The notes below the pieces were generated by a model, which was not told the origin of the DNA, searched no databases, and saw only the letters and a list, made by a program, of their open reading frames with translations. Shown in pieces: positions 1 through 13,309 of a stretch of 64,000 bases of DNA (positions are counted from its first letter, which is position 1; every line of letters begins with the position of its first letter). The translations under genes were made by a program, and so were the position numbers. The DNA is from Sphagnum magellanicum (Eukaryota > Streptophyta > Sphagnopsida > Sphagnales > Sphagnaceae): contig CM038907.1 in NCBI GenBank assembly GCA_021904315.1, positions 24,063,223-24,127,222 on the forward strand, in the 5' to 3' direction.

Positions 1-447
1 TCTATCTTTTCTTATGGGTGCTGAATTTGCTGCAAATGTTGGGTTTTAGCCAAAATTCTTTGCCCTAATTTTGCACTCGACTACAAGAAAGAGCACCAAG
101 GCAAGGATATTGTGTTTAGATTCATTAAAGAGTATATAGTAGCTTAAGGGATTTTGGCGCCTAGGTAATAGATCTAATTTTATATGAGGATTTTTGAAAG
201 ATGATATTTTGGCTTGTGTTGAAACTTGAGACTAGTTATGGAGTTATAATATCTATCTTGAAGGGTTTTGGTTTCTTTTAGAGGATTTTTTTGAAGATTA
301 ATATATTTTTGCATGGTGAAATATTTGAGTTTCCATAATTCTTCTTTTGCCTTAAGATCCTATTTTAATGTAAATGGCAAGGCCCACAGTGTGACACACC
401 CTTGTTTCCTTGGTGAGTAGTACTTTGTGAAGGAATTCTTCAACTGA

Positions 448-711
448 CTATCGTTTTGTAAGTATTGTAGAGTACTTTGCGTCGTCTTGTTTACCATTTG
501 TAAGTATTGTAGAGTACTTTGTGTCGTCTTGTTCCACTTCATCGGGCATTCCATAGGTGATTGTGATAGAATCGGCCACCAGTGAACCAGCAGCGCCCAC
601 GAACGCACCAGTTTGGATGGATGGATGAATGGATGATGACTGGATGAATTGGTTCCAATTCTGTTGCTGTTCTGCATCAATGTCACAACAAGAGCTTGCT
701 TCTGTGACCAA
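448..711 (-). CDS. Weak coding-like segment with a 14-codon in-frame duplication
   Basis: An open frame whose central part reads TGAFVGAAGSLVADSITITY. The 3' part carries QDDTKYSTILT and QDDAKYSTILT, the product of a 42-bp tandem duplication at 455-538 that keeps the frame. An acceptor-like site (ttggtcacag, edge near 704) precedes it. No protein family is recognised and no donor or neighbouring exon is clear. It may be a gene relic or chance. Confidence 0.25.
   Translation of the reverse strand: MVTEASSCCDIDAEQQQNWNQFIQSSSIHPSIQTGAFVGAAGSLVADSITITYGMPDEVEQDDTKYSTILTNGKQDDAKYSTILTKR
455..538. repeat. 42-bp tandem duplication
   Basis: 455-496 and 497-538 both contain TTTGTAAGTATTGTAGAGTA, then CTTTG(C/T)GTCGTCTTGTT. 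Only a few differences separate the copies, so the duplication is recent. Confidence 0.8.
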
Positions 712-959
712 AAAGCATTTTGATCAGAAAATGTCAGAATGTCCTGATTAGCATGCCCCCTTTCTTTCTTCTCTTTCTATCCAGAATATTGTTTCCAATG
801 TCCATAAAATCATCAATTCCAATAGCACACAAGTTGTTGCAACTAATTGCAGAAAGCTTGTGTGGACCACTCTGAAAATCAGACCCACCACTGGTTACCT
901 TTTTCAGATGAATAGCCAATAGCCATTGACAAAGTAAAATGCACAACAATCCCCTGGCA

Positions 960-990
960 CCCCCCCCCCCCTCCCCTCCCCCCAACCCCA
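960..990. repeat. C-rich tract
   Basis: Nearly unbroken cytosines with a few T and A; the minus strand could form a G-quadruplex. Confidence 0.8.
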
Positions 991-1127
991 CCTCAAATTG
1001 GTGTATAAATTGCAACTTAATTAAAAACCCTTAAGGGGTCACAATGAAGTGTACTTATAAATCACACTCATTTAAATATTCAAAGTTGGTGGCATACACT
1101 TTCTCTAGCATTTAAACCTTGAAGACA

Positions 1128-1172
1128 TAAAGATTGCCAACTCTTGCAATTGCATTTTCAGAGGCAACATGC
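1128..1172 (+). repeat. Direct repeat pair, left copy
   Basis: GATTGCCAACTCTTGCAA and TTTTCAGAGGCAACATG match 1578-1622 (ATAGCCAAATTCTTGCAATA, TTTTCAGAGGTAACATG). The copies are about 450 bases apart and enclose the repeat at 1500-1565. Confidence 0.5.
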
Positions 1173-1499
1173 ACAGTGATAAGGGGGATAAACCTTCAAC
1201 ACATCAAAGTTATCTGTAAATTCACCCCCTCTTTCACCCCCTATCCACTCTTTCAGTGGTATCCACAAAGTAAGGAAATTTTATTACATCTCAGTATGAT
1301 ATGCTGAAACTCAGCATTTCATGTACACGGTTCGAAAGTAATTATAGTAGTTGCTCAGGCAGGAGCAGTGAAAATATGTGTAGCAGCTGTGGAGGTGCTC
1401 AGGAAAAATGAAAGAGGGGATGAAACTCAGTTTACCACTAAAATTGGTGGAGAAACTAGTTTGGGTCCCAGTTATTTCGTTTTGTAATATTTCATTCCC

Positions 1500-1565
1500 A
1501 TTTACACATTTGTTACACTATTATGCCGAAACTGGCTGTTCTCGCCCCTTAATCGTCTGACTTTA
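1500..1565 (+). repeat. Dispersed repeat segment with an inverted match near 44.25 kb
   Basis: ATTATGCCGAAACTGGCTGT, then TCTCGCCCCTTA, matches the reverse complement of 44240-44290 (GGCCGAGAACGGCCAGTTTT, then GGCATAATAG). This suggests two copies of an old element. Confidence 0.55.
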
Positions 1566-1577
1566 GGGATAACTTTA

Positions 1578-1622
1578 TCAAGATAGCCAAATTCTTGCAA
1601 TAATATTTTCAGAGGTAACATG
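1578..1622 (+). repeat. Direct repeat pair, right copy
   Basis: Partner of 1128-1172. The pair might be the ends of one element, but no terminal motif proves it. Confidence 0.5.
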
Positions 1623-4437
1623 GGCATGATACTTGTTGATCGTTTGAAGGTTTAGGGTTTATGATGCCTAGGGGGTCATGTGATACTAGGTTCTAGGCCA
1701 GTGGGGTTCAAGGTTGAGGGTGATTGCATTAGGGTTAGGGGTAAGTTTGAACCATGGATTGCAACCACTTGGTGAAATCATCCTAACCTTCGGCTTGCAT
1801 AGAAAACCAGTGCCAATCTTTGGGCCCAATTTTTTCTAGTGTGCTCAAGCTCCTTTGGTGTTGTTGTTGTTCCTATGGCAATTGTTATTGCTCTTATGGT
1901 GTTGCTATTGTTTCTATGGTGCTACTCCTCCTTTGGCTCCAGTAAGGGTCACTCCTATTTTATGTCATTAACTCTTTTCTAGAAGTTGAACGTGTGTGTG
2001 GGTTGTGAACCAGCTTTTTTCTAGAGTTCAAGTTGCTTTCTTGCATTTGCATTATAAAGAAAGGGAGAAAGTGACTTAATCTTTGGCTTTGTAAAATGTT
2101 GATTGTAAATTTTGGATCTCTTCGAATTTAGGATTTGTCTATAAAAAATGTAAATCAGAAAACAACAAAACTTGTAGTGGCAAATAACATTTTTTTATTT
2201 TGTGAAAATATCCTTATTTGGTTTTCTTCACAAGCTTGTAAGGAAGCCATCAAATGTTGTTGTTGTAGTTTACTTGCATCAAACAAGGTATTGTGTGGGG
2301 TATTATGTTAATGAAACTTTTTTTCATTTTATTATTATCTAAGTTTTTAATATGCACATATTTAAACCACCTTTAAAAAAATTCTGCATTAAATTTTGAT
2401 ACTTTATATTATTTATTTTTCACTTTTATTATTTAAAGTTGTGAGGAATGGTGAGGATGTAACTAAACATGGTATGATAAAGTGATCAAACTATTTTTTT
2501 GGACATACCATATGTATTTAGCATATTCTTCAACCAAGCAATTGGGAAATGACAAACCAAAATACCCATTTAAAGTGTAAGTTTTTTCAAAATGACTCAA
2601 ACTATAAATGATGCAAAAATATATTTCACTTCACATTCTTTAACATTTAATTTTTAATTCATTTACTAGTAGTGATTCACTTACTAACCTACTAATTGAA
2701 TTTATTCATTAATTAACCTTGTTAAACTCACTAGTAATTTTTTAATATGGGGATTAATGCACACCTTATGTAATTATACCTTGATTTTTAAAATAAACAC
2801 AATCTTATTATAAAACTAATTAAGTTATCATTTTTACCTAACAATCAATATGTGGGACCTTATATTTTTACTTGAATGTATTTCGTAAATTCAAAGAAGC
2901 ATGTCCCCCTTCCCACAAGGAATTATAGGTTGAGAAAATTGAATCTAGTGAAAATAAAAATATGTTCATAATTAATGAAGGCATGGATAATGCAATGAAT
3001 GAAGGGGGGAATGATCAATTAAAAATGCCTCCAAATATGTAATTGAGAAACAATATTCTCTCAATAAATGAATAGAATATAGGTATTGCAAAATAACATT
3101 TTGGAGACCTATCATAAGAATGTGTTGAATTGGGTTTCTTTTGTGTGCCAACAATAGTTCTAAACACACAAAAAGTGTTTCAAAGGCACTTTTTTTCTTG
3201 AGGCCTGCATTTTCAAAAGTTTACCAACATGCTATAATGGATAAAAAACTCTATAAAAGATTAGAATATATTTGTAAAAAATCTACAAAATCATATTTGC
3301 AAAAATGTGTCCTTGGCCAAAACAACCTAGGAAGGGTTGGCAAAAATGGAGCAAGGCTTGAATAAAATTTGGAATACCCTTTAAAAATTGAATATTCCAA
3401 TCAAAACAAAGTATGACTTTATTCAAACATCTATAAATTGTACAATGTTATGCATGACAAGCAAATGTTAAATATTCTAGCTATATTTGAAATGTTTTGC
3501 AAATTTGTGAGTAAAGTGATAGCTTCCACAAGGCTAAGAAATTCATGGAGGTTATTGTTCTATGTTACCATAGGCATATTACTATTATGGTTTCTAGATG
3601 TATGCATCACCTTTTCACGTTGCATATTTTTTGCATGATTGTGATTATTTGTCTCATGTTGTGTCCACTTGTGTGTTAAACCAATCCTGTGACCACTAGA
3701 TGTTAAATGATGCCTTGCATTTTATCATATAAATAAGTCTAAAACTGAGGGAAGAAGTGAATAACTCACATTGTTACAAACATTTATGAGGATTCAATAA
3801 TCAACATAAAGTCGGGACATTTTATCTCTAACATAAGAAAAAAGTTTGTTCTATGCTTGATGTTTTTCTTTCATTTCTAACAGAATATGACAAGAATTTA
3901 TTTATTTTAAAATGTGTTTTTATTGCCCCAAGTTAATGGACACGCATATGTAGATTTTGGTGCACCCATCCAATTGATTGGGTTTTTTGAAGTCTACCCA
4001 TCTATTTGTTGGGTTTTTTTTTCAAATACGAATGTTGGGTAATTAATTTAATACTACTTTTATATCATTTTATTTTTTTGGGTTCTCATTGGCCTTTTAA
4101 AAGTTTCATATAACTATGAAATGTAAAAATATATCATATGACTAATTTTTTAAATGAAATTTGTTTGATAAACATATAAATAATTAGTTTCAATTCTTTT
4201 AAATCTTATTAAAATGAAATTTTTGAAAAATTGATTTGAAAGATTATGCAAGAATTGATTAAACTAAAACAAGTCAATTTAAGAATAAATTAAAAATTTA
4301 ATATAAAATTCGTTTTTGAGATATAAATTTAAAAAATTAATTTGATGTTATTTTAAAAACTTCAATAAGGCTTTGATGAAGATTTAATATAAAAAAATTA
4401 TCATGAGATTAATTTTTAATTCATTAATTTGTTTGTA

Positions 4438-4457
4438 TTGTTGTTGTTGTTGTTGTT
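4438..4457. repeat. TTG microsatellite
   Basis: About six TTG units in AT-rich DNA. Confidence 0.8.
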
Positions 4458-7400
4458 ATAAAAATTTATTATTGCCCTAAGATAGTAAACATGCACGTAT
4501 GATTTTAGGTTTTACCAAGCATGTATGGGGCAAACACAACTAGTTGTTTGTTGATCATGAACCATGCGTTGAATATGTTAGAAAAACATTGCTTCCTATG
4601 TTCTTTATATGTCATTATCACTTGCACCCTTCATTTCAATTTGGGGATAATGATGTACATGGAGGGATGAGGATTTCAACTTGCATATCTTTGAAAGAGA
4701 CCCCAATGCAAAAAAAGCTTGTCAAGGAGCTTGTTAATAGAAAATTGGGCAATTTCAGACGTTATCATGTGAATGTGCAACACATTAAGTGAGCATTATG
4801 GTGGAGTGGTGGGCCAAACATGAGTCCATGTGGTCTAACAATTGGTTTGCTTGCTTGTCAACTTTTTAGTTTTGTCAAATCTCAAATGAACATGGAAAAT
4901 ATTTTCCCTAGAATCCATATTAATTTAAGGAAATATTGTTCCCAAGTAGACAATTTATATAAATTGATATTTGTGAAAAAAAATTGACCAAATGATTTTA
5001 GGGTTAATAATAAATCCCCTTCAAACCTATTGGAAAATTAATGAATTTATAATTCAAGTTCTTTATTCTAAAAATCAAATTTTGTTTTAAAAATCCAATG
5101 TATGATAACTTACTATTATGGAAAATGTGAAACCAGCCTACCTAAAACCTACCCTACGACTTTTTATGGAAAATTTGAACCCTTAGGTGGGTATTAAAAA
5201 TATTCAAACAATTGGGACAATTCTTGAAAATTAATGTGAGAACCAACCCTAAAAATTTTCAAAAAAATAGAAAAAGAAGTGGTTTCCAACATTCTAACAC
5301 TCTACCATTTCCATCTTATAATGTTATGGGAGTAAAGCTTTTTCTTTTATAGTTGTTATGTAGAGTGAACTACTTCCCATAAAGACCACCATTTTGTTCT
5401 TTAGGAATTGGCATGGTTTGAAATTAAATTATGCTTCCTTTATTGACAAGCATTCCTGGACTAGCAATTGAGCAATGTTTTTTGGAGGAATATTTTGTTT
5501 GTAACCAAAGTGGTGATCATCCAGAGGAAGCTGGAGGAAAACATGGTAATCATGTAAACCTAGGAAGGTTTAGCCAAATATGGCTATAAACTTAATATAA
5601 AGTTCAAATATTTAATCATTCTTCTATATTTTGGGCTACAAAGTGAAAACCAAATATAGAAATCTGATGATTTTTACTATCCTTTCCTTACTTCTGGCAA
5701 TCAAAAAGTCCAAAATCACTTCATTTTCTAATTTCTTAATTTTTAATATCACTTCTAGGCAAATTTTCACCAATACAAAAATCGTTGCTAATGAGTGTGC
5801 AACTCCGTTTCACATGTGCTATTGTTAATCTTGCATGTCAAATTAACTAAGTTTAAAGAATCAGCATTGCATCTTGGAACATGAGATTGCACTTGAGGAC
5901 AGTTCATGAATTTTTCGAGTACACTAGCTTCAAGGGACTAGTTCAGGATTGCCTTGATTCAAAGCTAGGTTGTATGCTCTATAATGATTCTCAAACACAA
6001 TATCTCTACATGGATAGGCAAAGGCCAACAATGAAGTGTAGTGGTGCAATATCATCATTTACCCAAGTATGATTGTGTTTTAGAAATGTTTGTATACAAT
6101 CATAGCCTAGCAGGTTCAGCACTTTGAAGCCAAATATTTAATAAAATTCATTCAAGTGTACTTCTTACTTGTTAAGTACAAGTTATTCATTTCTCAAAAG
6201 TCCCAAATTTTTGAGGCTGGGTTGCACAGTGTGTGAGGACTGAAGGTGATCAAATCATTTCCTTGAATAAGCAATAAACCTCATGAAGGTATTTCTGTGG
6301 TGTTCCTGATGTTACACTTGTGGTCACAAGATTTTTGCCTCATTTTCAATGTATTATAACACAACCCAATTTGGTTCTTAAACTTAACAAAATTTGTTGT
6401 ATCTTGCAATTTGGGGCTTGAATGGAAAGGGAAAGACCTTTGTCATGAATCATCATCCTGGAGGAGATGTTGGCAACAACAACATTATATATCCATTGCA
6501 CCAAAATGACAGGAAGGTGAGGTGTGAATTATGTGTGGGATGTTTCAGATCATGCATAGACACAAGGGTGGAGGGTTCAGGGTGCTATTCAGAGACTTGA
6601 GCTTTATGGACAATGCCAAAAATAAATCCTCAACTTTGCACTCTTCATGGACATATATATATCCTTGTGAGAAATGGTGAAGATGACTTTCGTGATGGAA
6701 AGACTGATTATTTTTGTATTAGAATGGTCTACTTGTTTTTCATGTGACAACCTGTGTGCATGGACACTGGGCAATATGATCTGTGCTCTCAAGATTAAGC
6801 AAAAAAGTTGTATGTATGCCTTCTCTGAAATGCAAATACACCAATTCACATGCACAAGAAAGGTTTGTGCTAGTGGGTATGATTATTGAAGGGGATGATG
6901 GCATCAACTCTGATCACACAACCTTCATTGTTTCCTGTTGTTTACAGATGGTAGTTCTTATTAAAAAAAATGGATTGATTGTGAAGATGAATGGGAGAGA
7001 TGGCGAGAAAAAACTAAGTTAGGATTTGGATACAAGACCCAAGATATAATTAGGGTTGAGGATGGAAGCTGGAAATTGCGATGGCAGCAGTTCTGTCAAT
7101 CTTTCTTCTCAGTTGGTTTGTTCTGCATTGGCAATTTACTCTTAAGCATTTGTGAGTTGTGGGCTGTTTTTGCAGTGTGGTGGCTATGGTGACAAGTTTT
7201 TCTTTTTCCAACAATACTATACCCTTCAACTCATGTTCAACAAATCTTGCTGAAATAATTAATTTTGGAAAAACTAGGGTTTGGCAGGCCCAATCTGATC
7301 ATTTCAGAATTCCAACAATAGTCTTTTTAAGTAGGCTAAGTTCATCAGTAAGTTTCAAATTTATCATGTGTTTTGAGCTGGGTTCGATTCCTTAGAATTT

Positions 7401-7776
7401 TGATAAATTCTTCTTAGTTTTTTGTTTTGACTAACACTCATAGGAATCAATGAGTGCGAAACATGAGTCTTAGTTACAGTATTAGCTTTGTTGTATTATT
7501 AATTTTGAGATTTGCAAGCATAGCATGATCTTGAATCAAGTCTATGGCAGCATGTTAGGTTATGCTAGACTTAAGTGTATGGTGTGAAGAAATGTTGGAG
7601 AAGTATGGTTGGGTGTGTTAGTTGGGTCAGAGTGATGAAACAGAGCTTTGTGGAAGCTGAGCTACTTGTAGTAAACAGTAGAGGGAATGGTTGGATAGTG
7701 TGTGCTTCTTTGTCTTCTCAGTGATTAGAAGAAAGGATGATTGCTGCTTTTCTTTTGTTTTCAATGGTTCATCATA

Positions 7777-7818
7777 CCTGCCTACTTACTTACCTACCTA
7801 CCTACCTACCTACCTACT
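7777..7818. repeat. CCTA microsatellite
   Basis: About nine ACCT/ACTT units in a row. The same unit enriches parts of both CACTA elements. Confidence 0.85.
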
Positions 7819-10254
7819 CTTGCCTAACCCAATGAAACCTCAACATACCCATCCATTTAATTGGACACCCCACCCTTTTCCCACTCCCCACACTTCACAT
7901 TCTTCCCCCCTTCAACAACATTCATTCATTATCATAACAAATTTAATGAGTTAACTATGTTGCTCAAAACTAATGCCATAGTACCTTGGCATTAGTGGTT
8001 TTTTGTTGGTTTGTTTTGGTTGAATTTTCGCACTATGGTGACTGAAAAAAAACCAACTGTAAATTGTCAAAGGGTTTTTTTTCTTGGAAAAAACTGCAAA
8101 AGTTGTCATATTTTGAGGTGAAAAAAAAGTTACTTGTCACCATATTTAAACAACAAGTTCTTATTGGTCGCTAGAACTAGCCAGGATTCATTAAAAAAAT
8201 AAATAAATAAATTTAAAACTTACTTATCTTTTTAGCCTCTAAACAAATTTGACCCATTATTGCTCTTGTGGATGATTGCCAACCCACCTATTTCATAAAT
8301 TTGAATAAAACGACCTCAACTTGACAACTTTAACACTAATTATGTTATTTTCAAAAAGGTTGAAAATTTCAAGAATTGTGTTTTTTGAGGAACAAATTTT
8401 TAGGAAGGAAAATATTGAATCTTCAAGAATATATTTGTTGAAAATGAAATTTAATAAATTAATAATTAATTAATAGACACGTGTCAATTGGATGGCTGGA
8501 GAGACTTTTCATGGTCCTTATTGCAAGCCAAAGAACAAGTGTCCACCCTCACACTTTGAATCATTATATCATAGCCTAGGGTTAGAGATTAGTCACTTAA
8601 TAATGATTTTTCTTTTCAAAAAAGTCACTTTATTTTTGCATAATGAAATCATTCCATTTTTTTATTAATGATGTTTTTGAATTTTCATATGTTGGATATA
8701 CATTAAAAAATAATATTGCATGTATATGGTAGATGGTCACATTGAATGAATGGTCAAATGTTGTACATCCATGCCTATTAGTCCACATTTTTTTAATCTA
8801 AACACACATATCAAAAGAAGTCCAAATTATCCATCCAATAGAAAGAGCACACACATATCACAATGTTGTGCATCTAGAGGACTAAGAATGACTTCAAAAT
8901 AATAACCAAGGAAGTCAATTTCACTCCTAAGAAAGATAAAAGGTGTTGAGTGGGTTGCTTGGAGAGGGTGGTTGCTTACACAAATGCCTATATTTCATGA
9001 TCACAAATTTAATCATTAAAGAGCTGAAATAATCAACATTTTTGTCACCTCCACACACAAACATTTTCCAAATGTTCGTTTTATGATTTTCTGAATTATT
9101 TAATGACAAAACTGACCATAGGCTAGGATAATTTGGATTCCAACTCCCCACTCTAACAAAGAAAATGTGAAATAGGAAGGGATTAACATCTCAATTTTTG
9201 GACTCATGACCACTTTAGACTATCGATTAATGTGAAGTGAGATAGGAGCTTTACTCCATGGTTTTGGGGAGTCCTTGGTTGAAAAGGGTAGACCGAGAAA
9301 ACTTTAGAAAAAGTATTCATATTAACTAGAGGTTCACCACATCCATCATCAAGAAGTGTTTGTGGATGGAAGGAAACCTACAATGGTTCAAAACTTCTTT
9401 GAGAGAATATCATTTCAAGCATGGATAGTCAATGTTAGAATATGAGGTCGAAACAAATGCCTCTTAAGAAGATGGCATAGACCTTCATGTTTTGGAAAAA
9501 ATTTAAAAGAAAAACATTGTTGGGAATATTTTGGAAATATCACTATCATTTTGTCACAAGTTATAAGGACTTTGGAAAGGTAAAAACACATGTTTGTTGT
9601 CAATTAAAAATTATTTTAATGTTCTATGGATGAAATCCATAATTTTAGTAAGATATGTGAGCTATCACCTTTAGGGGAAATGGCTATGATTAAATACATG
9701 ATTGAAGGTTTCAAGTCATCTATTCAAACTATCTAAGATATGACCATCCTCGTGTGATCTTAGTTTAAATATTTAATATAAATATTTTAAATGTAATTTT
9801 AAAATTAATACATCTATAATTGACATGATGCTTTAAATTTATTTTTAAACTAAATATTGTTTACATTTAGTTGAAAATTTTCTATCATCTATTTGATTTG
9901 TTTAGGGCACAATCATCCCAATTAGGTTTGGGTGCAAATGTAGAATCTTAACCAATTTTTAAACAAGATTTTAAATGAGGCTAAGTCTTAAGGCAAAGTC
10001 AATTCCATATCCACTTCTTTTATGTAATTTCATCCATATCCCTCTTTACATATGTGGGTTTGAATAGAAACCACAACAAACAATTCCAATTTTACTTGAA
10101 AATGTAAAGAGAAATTTTTAAAAAACTTTTAGAAACCAAATTCATTGTGTCAAGGAAAATGTTTGAATATATGTCTCCCATTACCCTTACCATTTAAAAA
10201 ACAAACATTTTTAAAGGTGTTGATCATGTTTACCAGAGTTTGAATTAATATACC

Positions 10255-10282
10255 ATATATATATATATATATATATATATAG
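10255..10282. repeat. AT dinucleotide microsatellite
   Basis: About 13 TA units. Confidence 0.9.
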
Positions 10283-11949
10283 ATTTCTATTCAATAATGA
10301 CATGTTGGATGAAGTTGTTGTCCATGAATGGTATAGTTGTGGGCATGGGTATAATGTTTATAACCAAATCAATATAACACCTAAACTTATGTGAGAAAGT
10401 TTATATGATAATTAACTTGGGCTTCGCATTGTTGTGCACTATCGGTAATGATCAACTAATGAAATAAATAAATACATTTGAAGAAAATTAAGTTCCATTC
10501 AAATGAAAATATTGAATGACATTGCAACTTGAATTGAATTGATTCAAATAGAATTGAAATCTTTAAGTTTAATTCAAATTTTATTGAAAAGAAATGGGAT
10601 GCAAATTGATGGAAAAGGAATTGAAATTTTGTTTGTGGTTATGGTATTGGAAAAAAGCACTATGAAAGGACACATTTCAATTCTTCTTTACTTGGGAATT
10701 GGTTAAATGAATCTTATTTTGGAATTCTATATGACTTATGAAACCTAAAGTTGTTCTATATAAACTAGCTCCAATGAATATTGACAAATCATTGGAATTT
10801 GTTATTTGCTTGATTGAAATGTTATTTTATTGGTGACATACCTCTTAACAACTAACTAGTGTGGCTTGTGTCATTGACCCAATGTGAACATGATTATGTG
10901 ACTACTCCAAGTGTGAATAGGACCATGATGATAGAGTATAATCATGAATTTTAAATTTTGAATTAATTTCCAATGATGATAATTACTCAATATCCAAGAA
11001 TTTAAAGTTGGTTCCAATCTAAATCTAGATTTTTGTTTTATCCAATTCCATTTGGAGTGTAATGGACTTGGTGTTAAATTGAATAAAGTCTAAATTCTTT
11101 TTGAAAATGACTAAAATTGAGAGCTTTGAAATCCAAAAAATTGGTTTCAAGACCAAAATGAGGTTCCATAAAATTTTTAAAAGGTTAAAAATGGGACCAA
11201 ATTTGGTTCCTTTTGAAATCAAGAATTGAACAACAATAGTCTAGACATTATGAAACCACTTTGGTGCACCCCTTTTCATTGAACCTTTTCCAATGGCACC
11301 AAGTGTGGAAGAAAGGGCACCATGATTTGAAGAATTTCAACATGACAAATAAAATAAACTACCTTCTTTCATAGACAAATTAGTGTGGCTTATGTTGATA
11401 GCCCAATTGTGAACTCATCAAGCAATATCATGAATGCACTTCAATTTCCATTAATATTTCAGTTCAATGTTTAGTAACTCTTACACCTTAGATTTAAATG
11501 TTGGCCCAAGTGTGATCATCTTCAAGGCTCCATGGGATATATTTTTTCAAAAAACGTCTCCAAGGCCTTTAAAAGACACAACCACTAGAAGAAAAACATG
11601 TATTTTCGACTGCTCTTTGCGATTAAATTTTAGTCGCCTAAGACAAGTCGCATGTGAAAATTAGTCGCAAATGACAAAGAGTATAAAGTCAACAAATACA
11701 TTTCATCCTTTGACTCCATTGTATACGTATTGTCACATGCGACTAATATGCGACTATTTTGGTCACAATTCAAAGCAAATCATGTGCTGCCACGTGTTTT
11801 AACATATGATTATTTATATTATTATTATTATTATTTTGAAATAATCTAAGACGTTCAATTCAAAAACTTGGATGATCTTATATTATGGCACGTGGCCCAA
11901 TGTAAATATGCCACGTGGCATTAAAAAAATAATTTAATAAAAATATTAA

Positions 11950-12120
11950 TATTAGGTTGTTAGGTACCTAGGTAGGTACATAAATAGGTGCCTACAATCC
12001 TTACCTACCTACCTACCTACCTAGGTAAAGTAGTAAATAGGTAGGTACATAGGCTGACCTAGATGGGTAGGTCAAACTAGGTACCTACCTAGCTAGATAG
12101 ATAAGTAGGTTGGGGAGGTA
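11950..12120. repeat. CCTA/TAGG tetranucleotide tract with palindromic turns
   Basis: Repeated TACC/TAGG units in both orientations, including five TACC units running into CCTAGG near 12003-12024, so the strand can fold back. It lies inside the first CACTA element. Confidence 0.7.
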
Positions 12121-13309
12121 TGTACTTAAGAATTGTGCATTATTTGTTTTTTTGTTTTGGGTTGAACCTTTTGATTAACTCATCCCATGTGCACAAACTT
12201 CTTAATGTGAAATTGCATAGGCACACCCCTTTGTTTATATAGTGTTCAAAATAGGAATGGAGAACAAACAATATGGGATAAGTTTTGAAGTTGCAACTTC
12301 CTTACAAACTAAGTTGTAATTCCAAAGTTTTCTTCATCCCTTATTTTCTAGGGTTTTTAGATTTTTAAACAATTCAAGTACTAGATAATTAAATAATCAT
12401 TCAGTTCATAATGATAAAATTTACATATATTTAAATTATAAACTATACACTACAAATATTCAGTATTCATTATCAATCACTTAAATAAGTAATACCTTCT
12501 TCATATTTGACAAACTAACTATCTGGTTACTCACAAGTTATTAATACATAATTCATAAATAATAAAATATTTAAAAATATTTAATTACTTTTCAGAATCT
12601 GATCGAGCTATATATAATATAATTAATATGAAATAAATTTAATGGTTATGATTTAAAATTAAATATTTTAAATATTTATTTTAAAATTATATATAATGAA
12701 TTAAATTTTTTTATTAGGAAGTAAATTCTTACACAAAATTTTGAAGAATTATTATTCAACTAATTACATTATTTATTGTATAATAACATTTATTTTTGTA
12801 AAAATTATTATAGGTCAAATAATTTTTTTCTCTTGGTAATTATTAACTATAAATACAATAATTTGTTAAACATAACATTAATTTTCATAATTACTATAAA
12901 ATTACTATAAAATATTTATCATAGATGATTAATCACAGAATTTTTTAAGATAATATTATTGTATAATAATTCGTGAAATTAAAATCAGTAAAATAATTAT
13001 TCCAACTACACTATAATTTTTTCCAAATTTTTAATTCAAGTTTGAAATTATAAATTAAAGAGTGTGAATAATTATGTTCAATTAGAAAATAATTATGCAC
13101 ATACTAATTAATTCTTATATGAAGTAATTACAATGATTTTAAAGTAATGTCACATTAATTTATTTAATTAATTTCTTCTAATATAATAATATAAATTATA
13201 TAATATACAAATCTATGTCATAACAATAATTATTTAGTATCACTTAGATTTAATAAACATAATCATTTATAATTATTTATAAAAGTGATTTATTATGGAT
13301 AGCACTAGT

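Larger units (their letters stand above)
1750..11579. other. Gene-free AT-rich stretch
   Basis: Only short ORFs (under 90 codons) and none with a recognised motif. The pieces at 5881-6600 and 6674-7400 are slightly less AT-rich but show no conserved pattern or paired splice sites. Apart from the listed microsatellites I see nothing supportable. Confidence 0.6.

Noticed and set aside
6394..7022. ORFs of 68-79 codons that look slightly gene-like
   Set aside because: No conserved motif, overlapping ORFs on both strands, no consistent splice phase.
7360..7392. Possible tRNA box B (GGTTCGATTCC)
   Set aside because: No box A or pairing stems upstream at tRNA distance.
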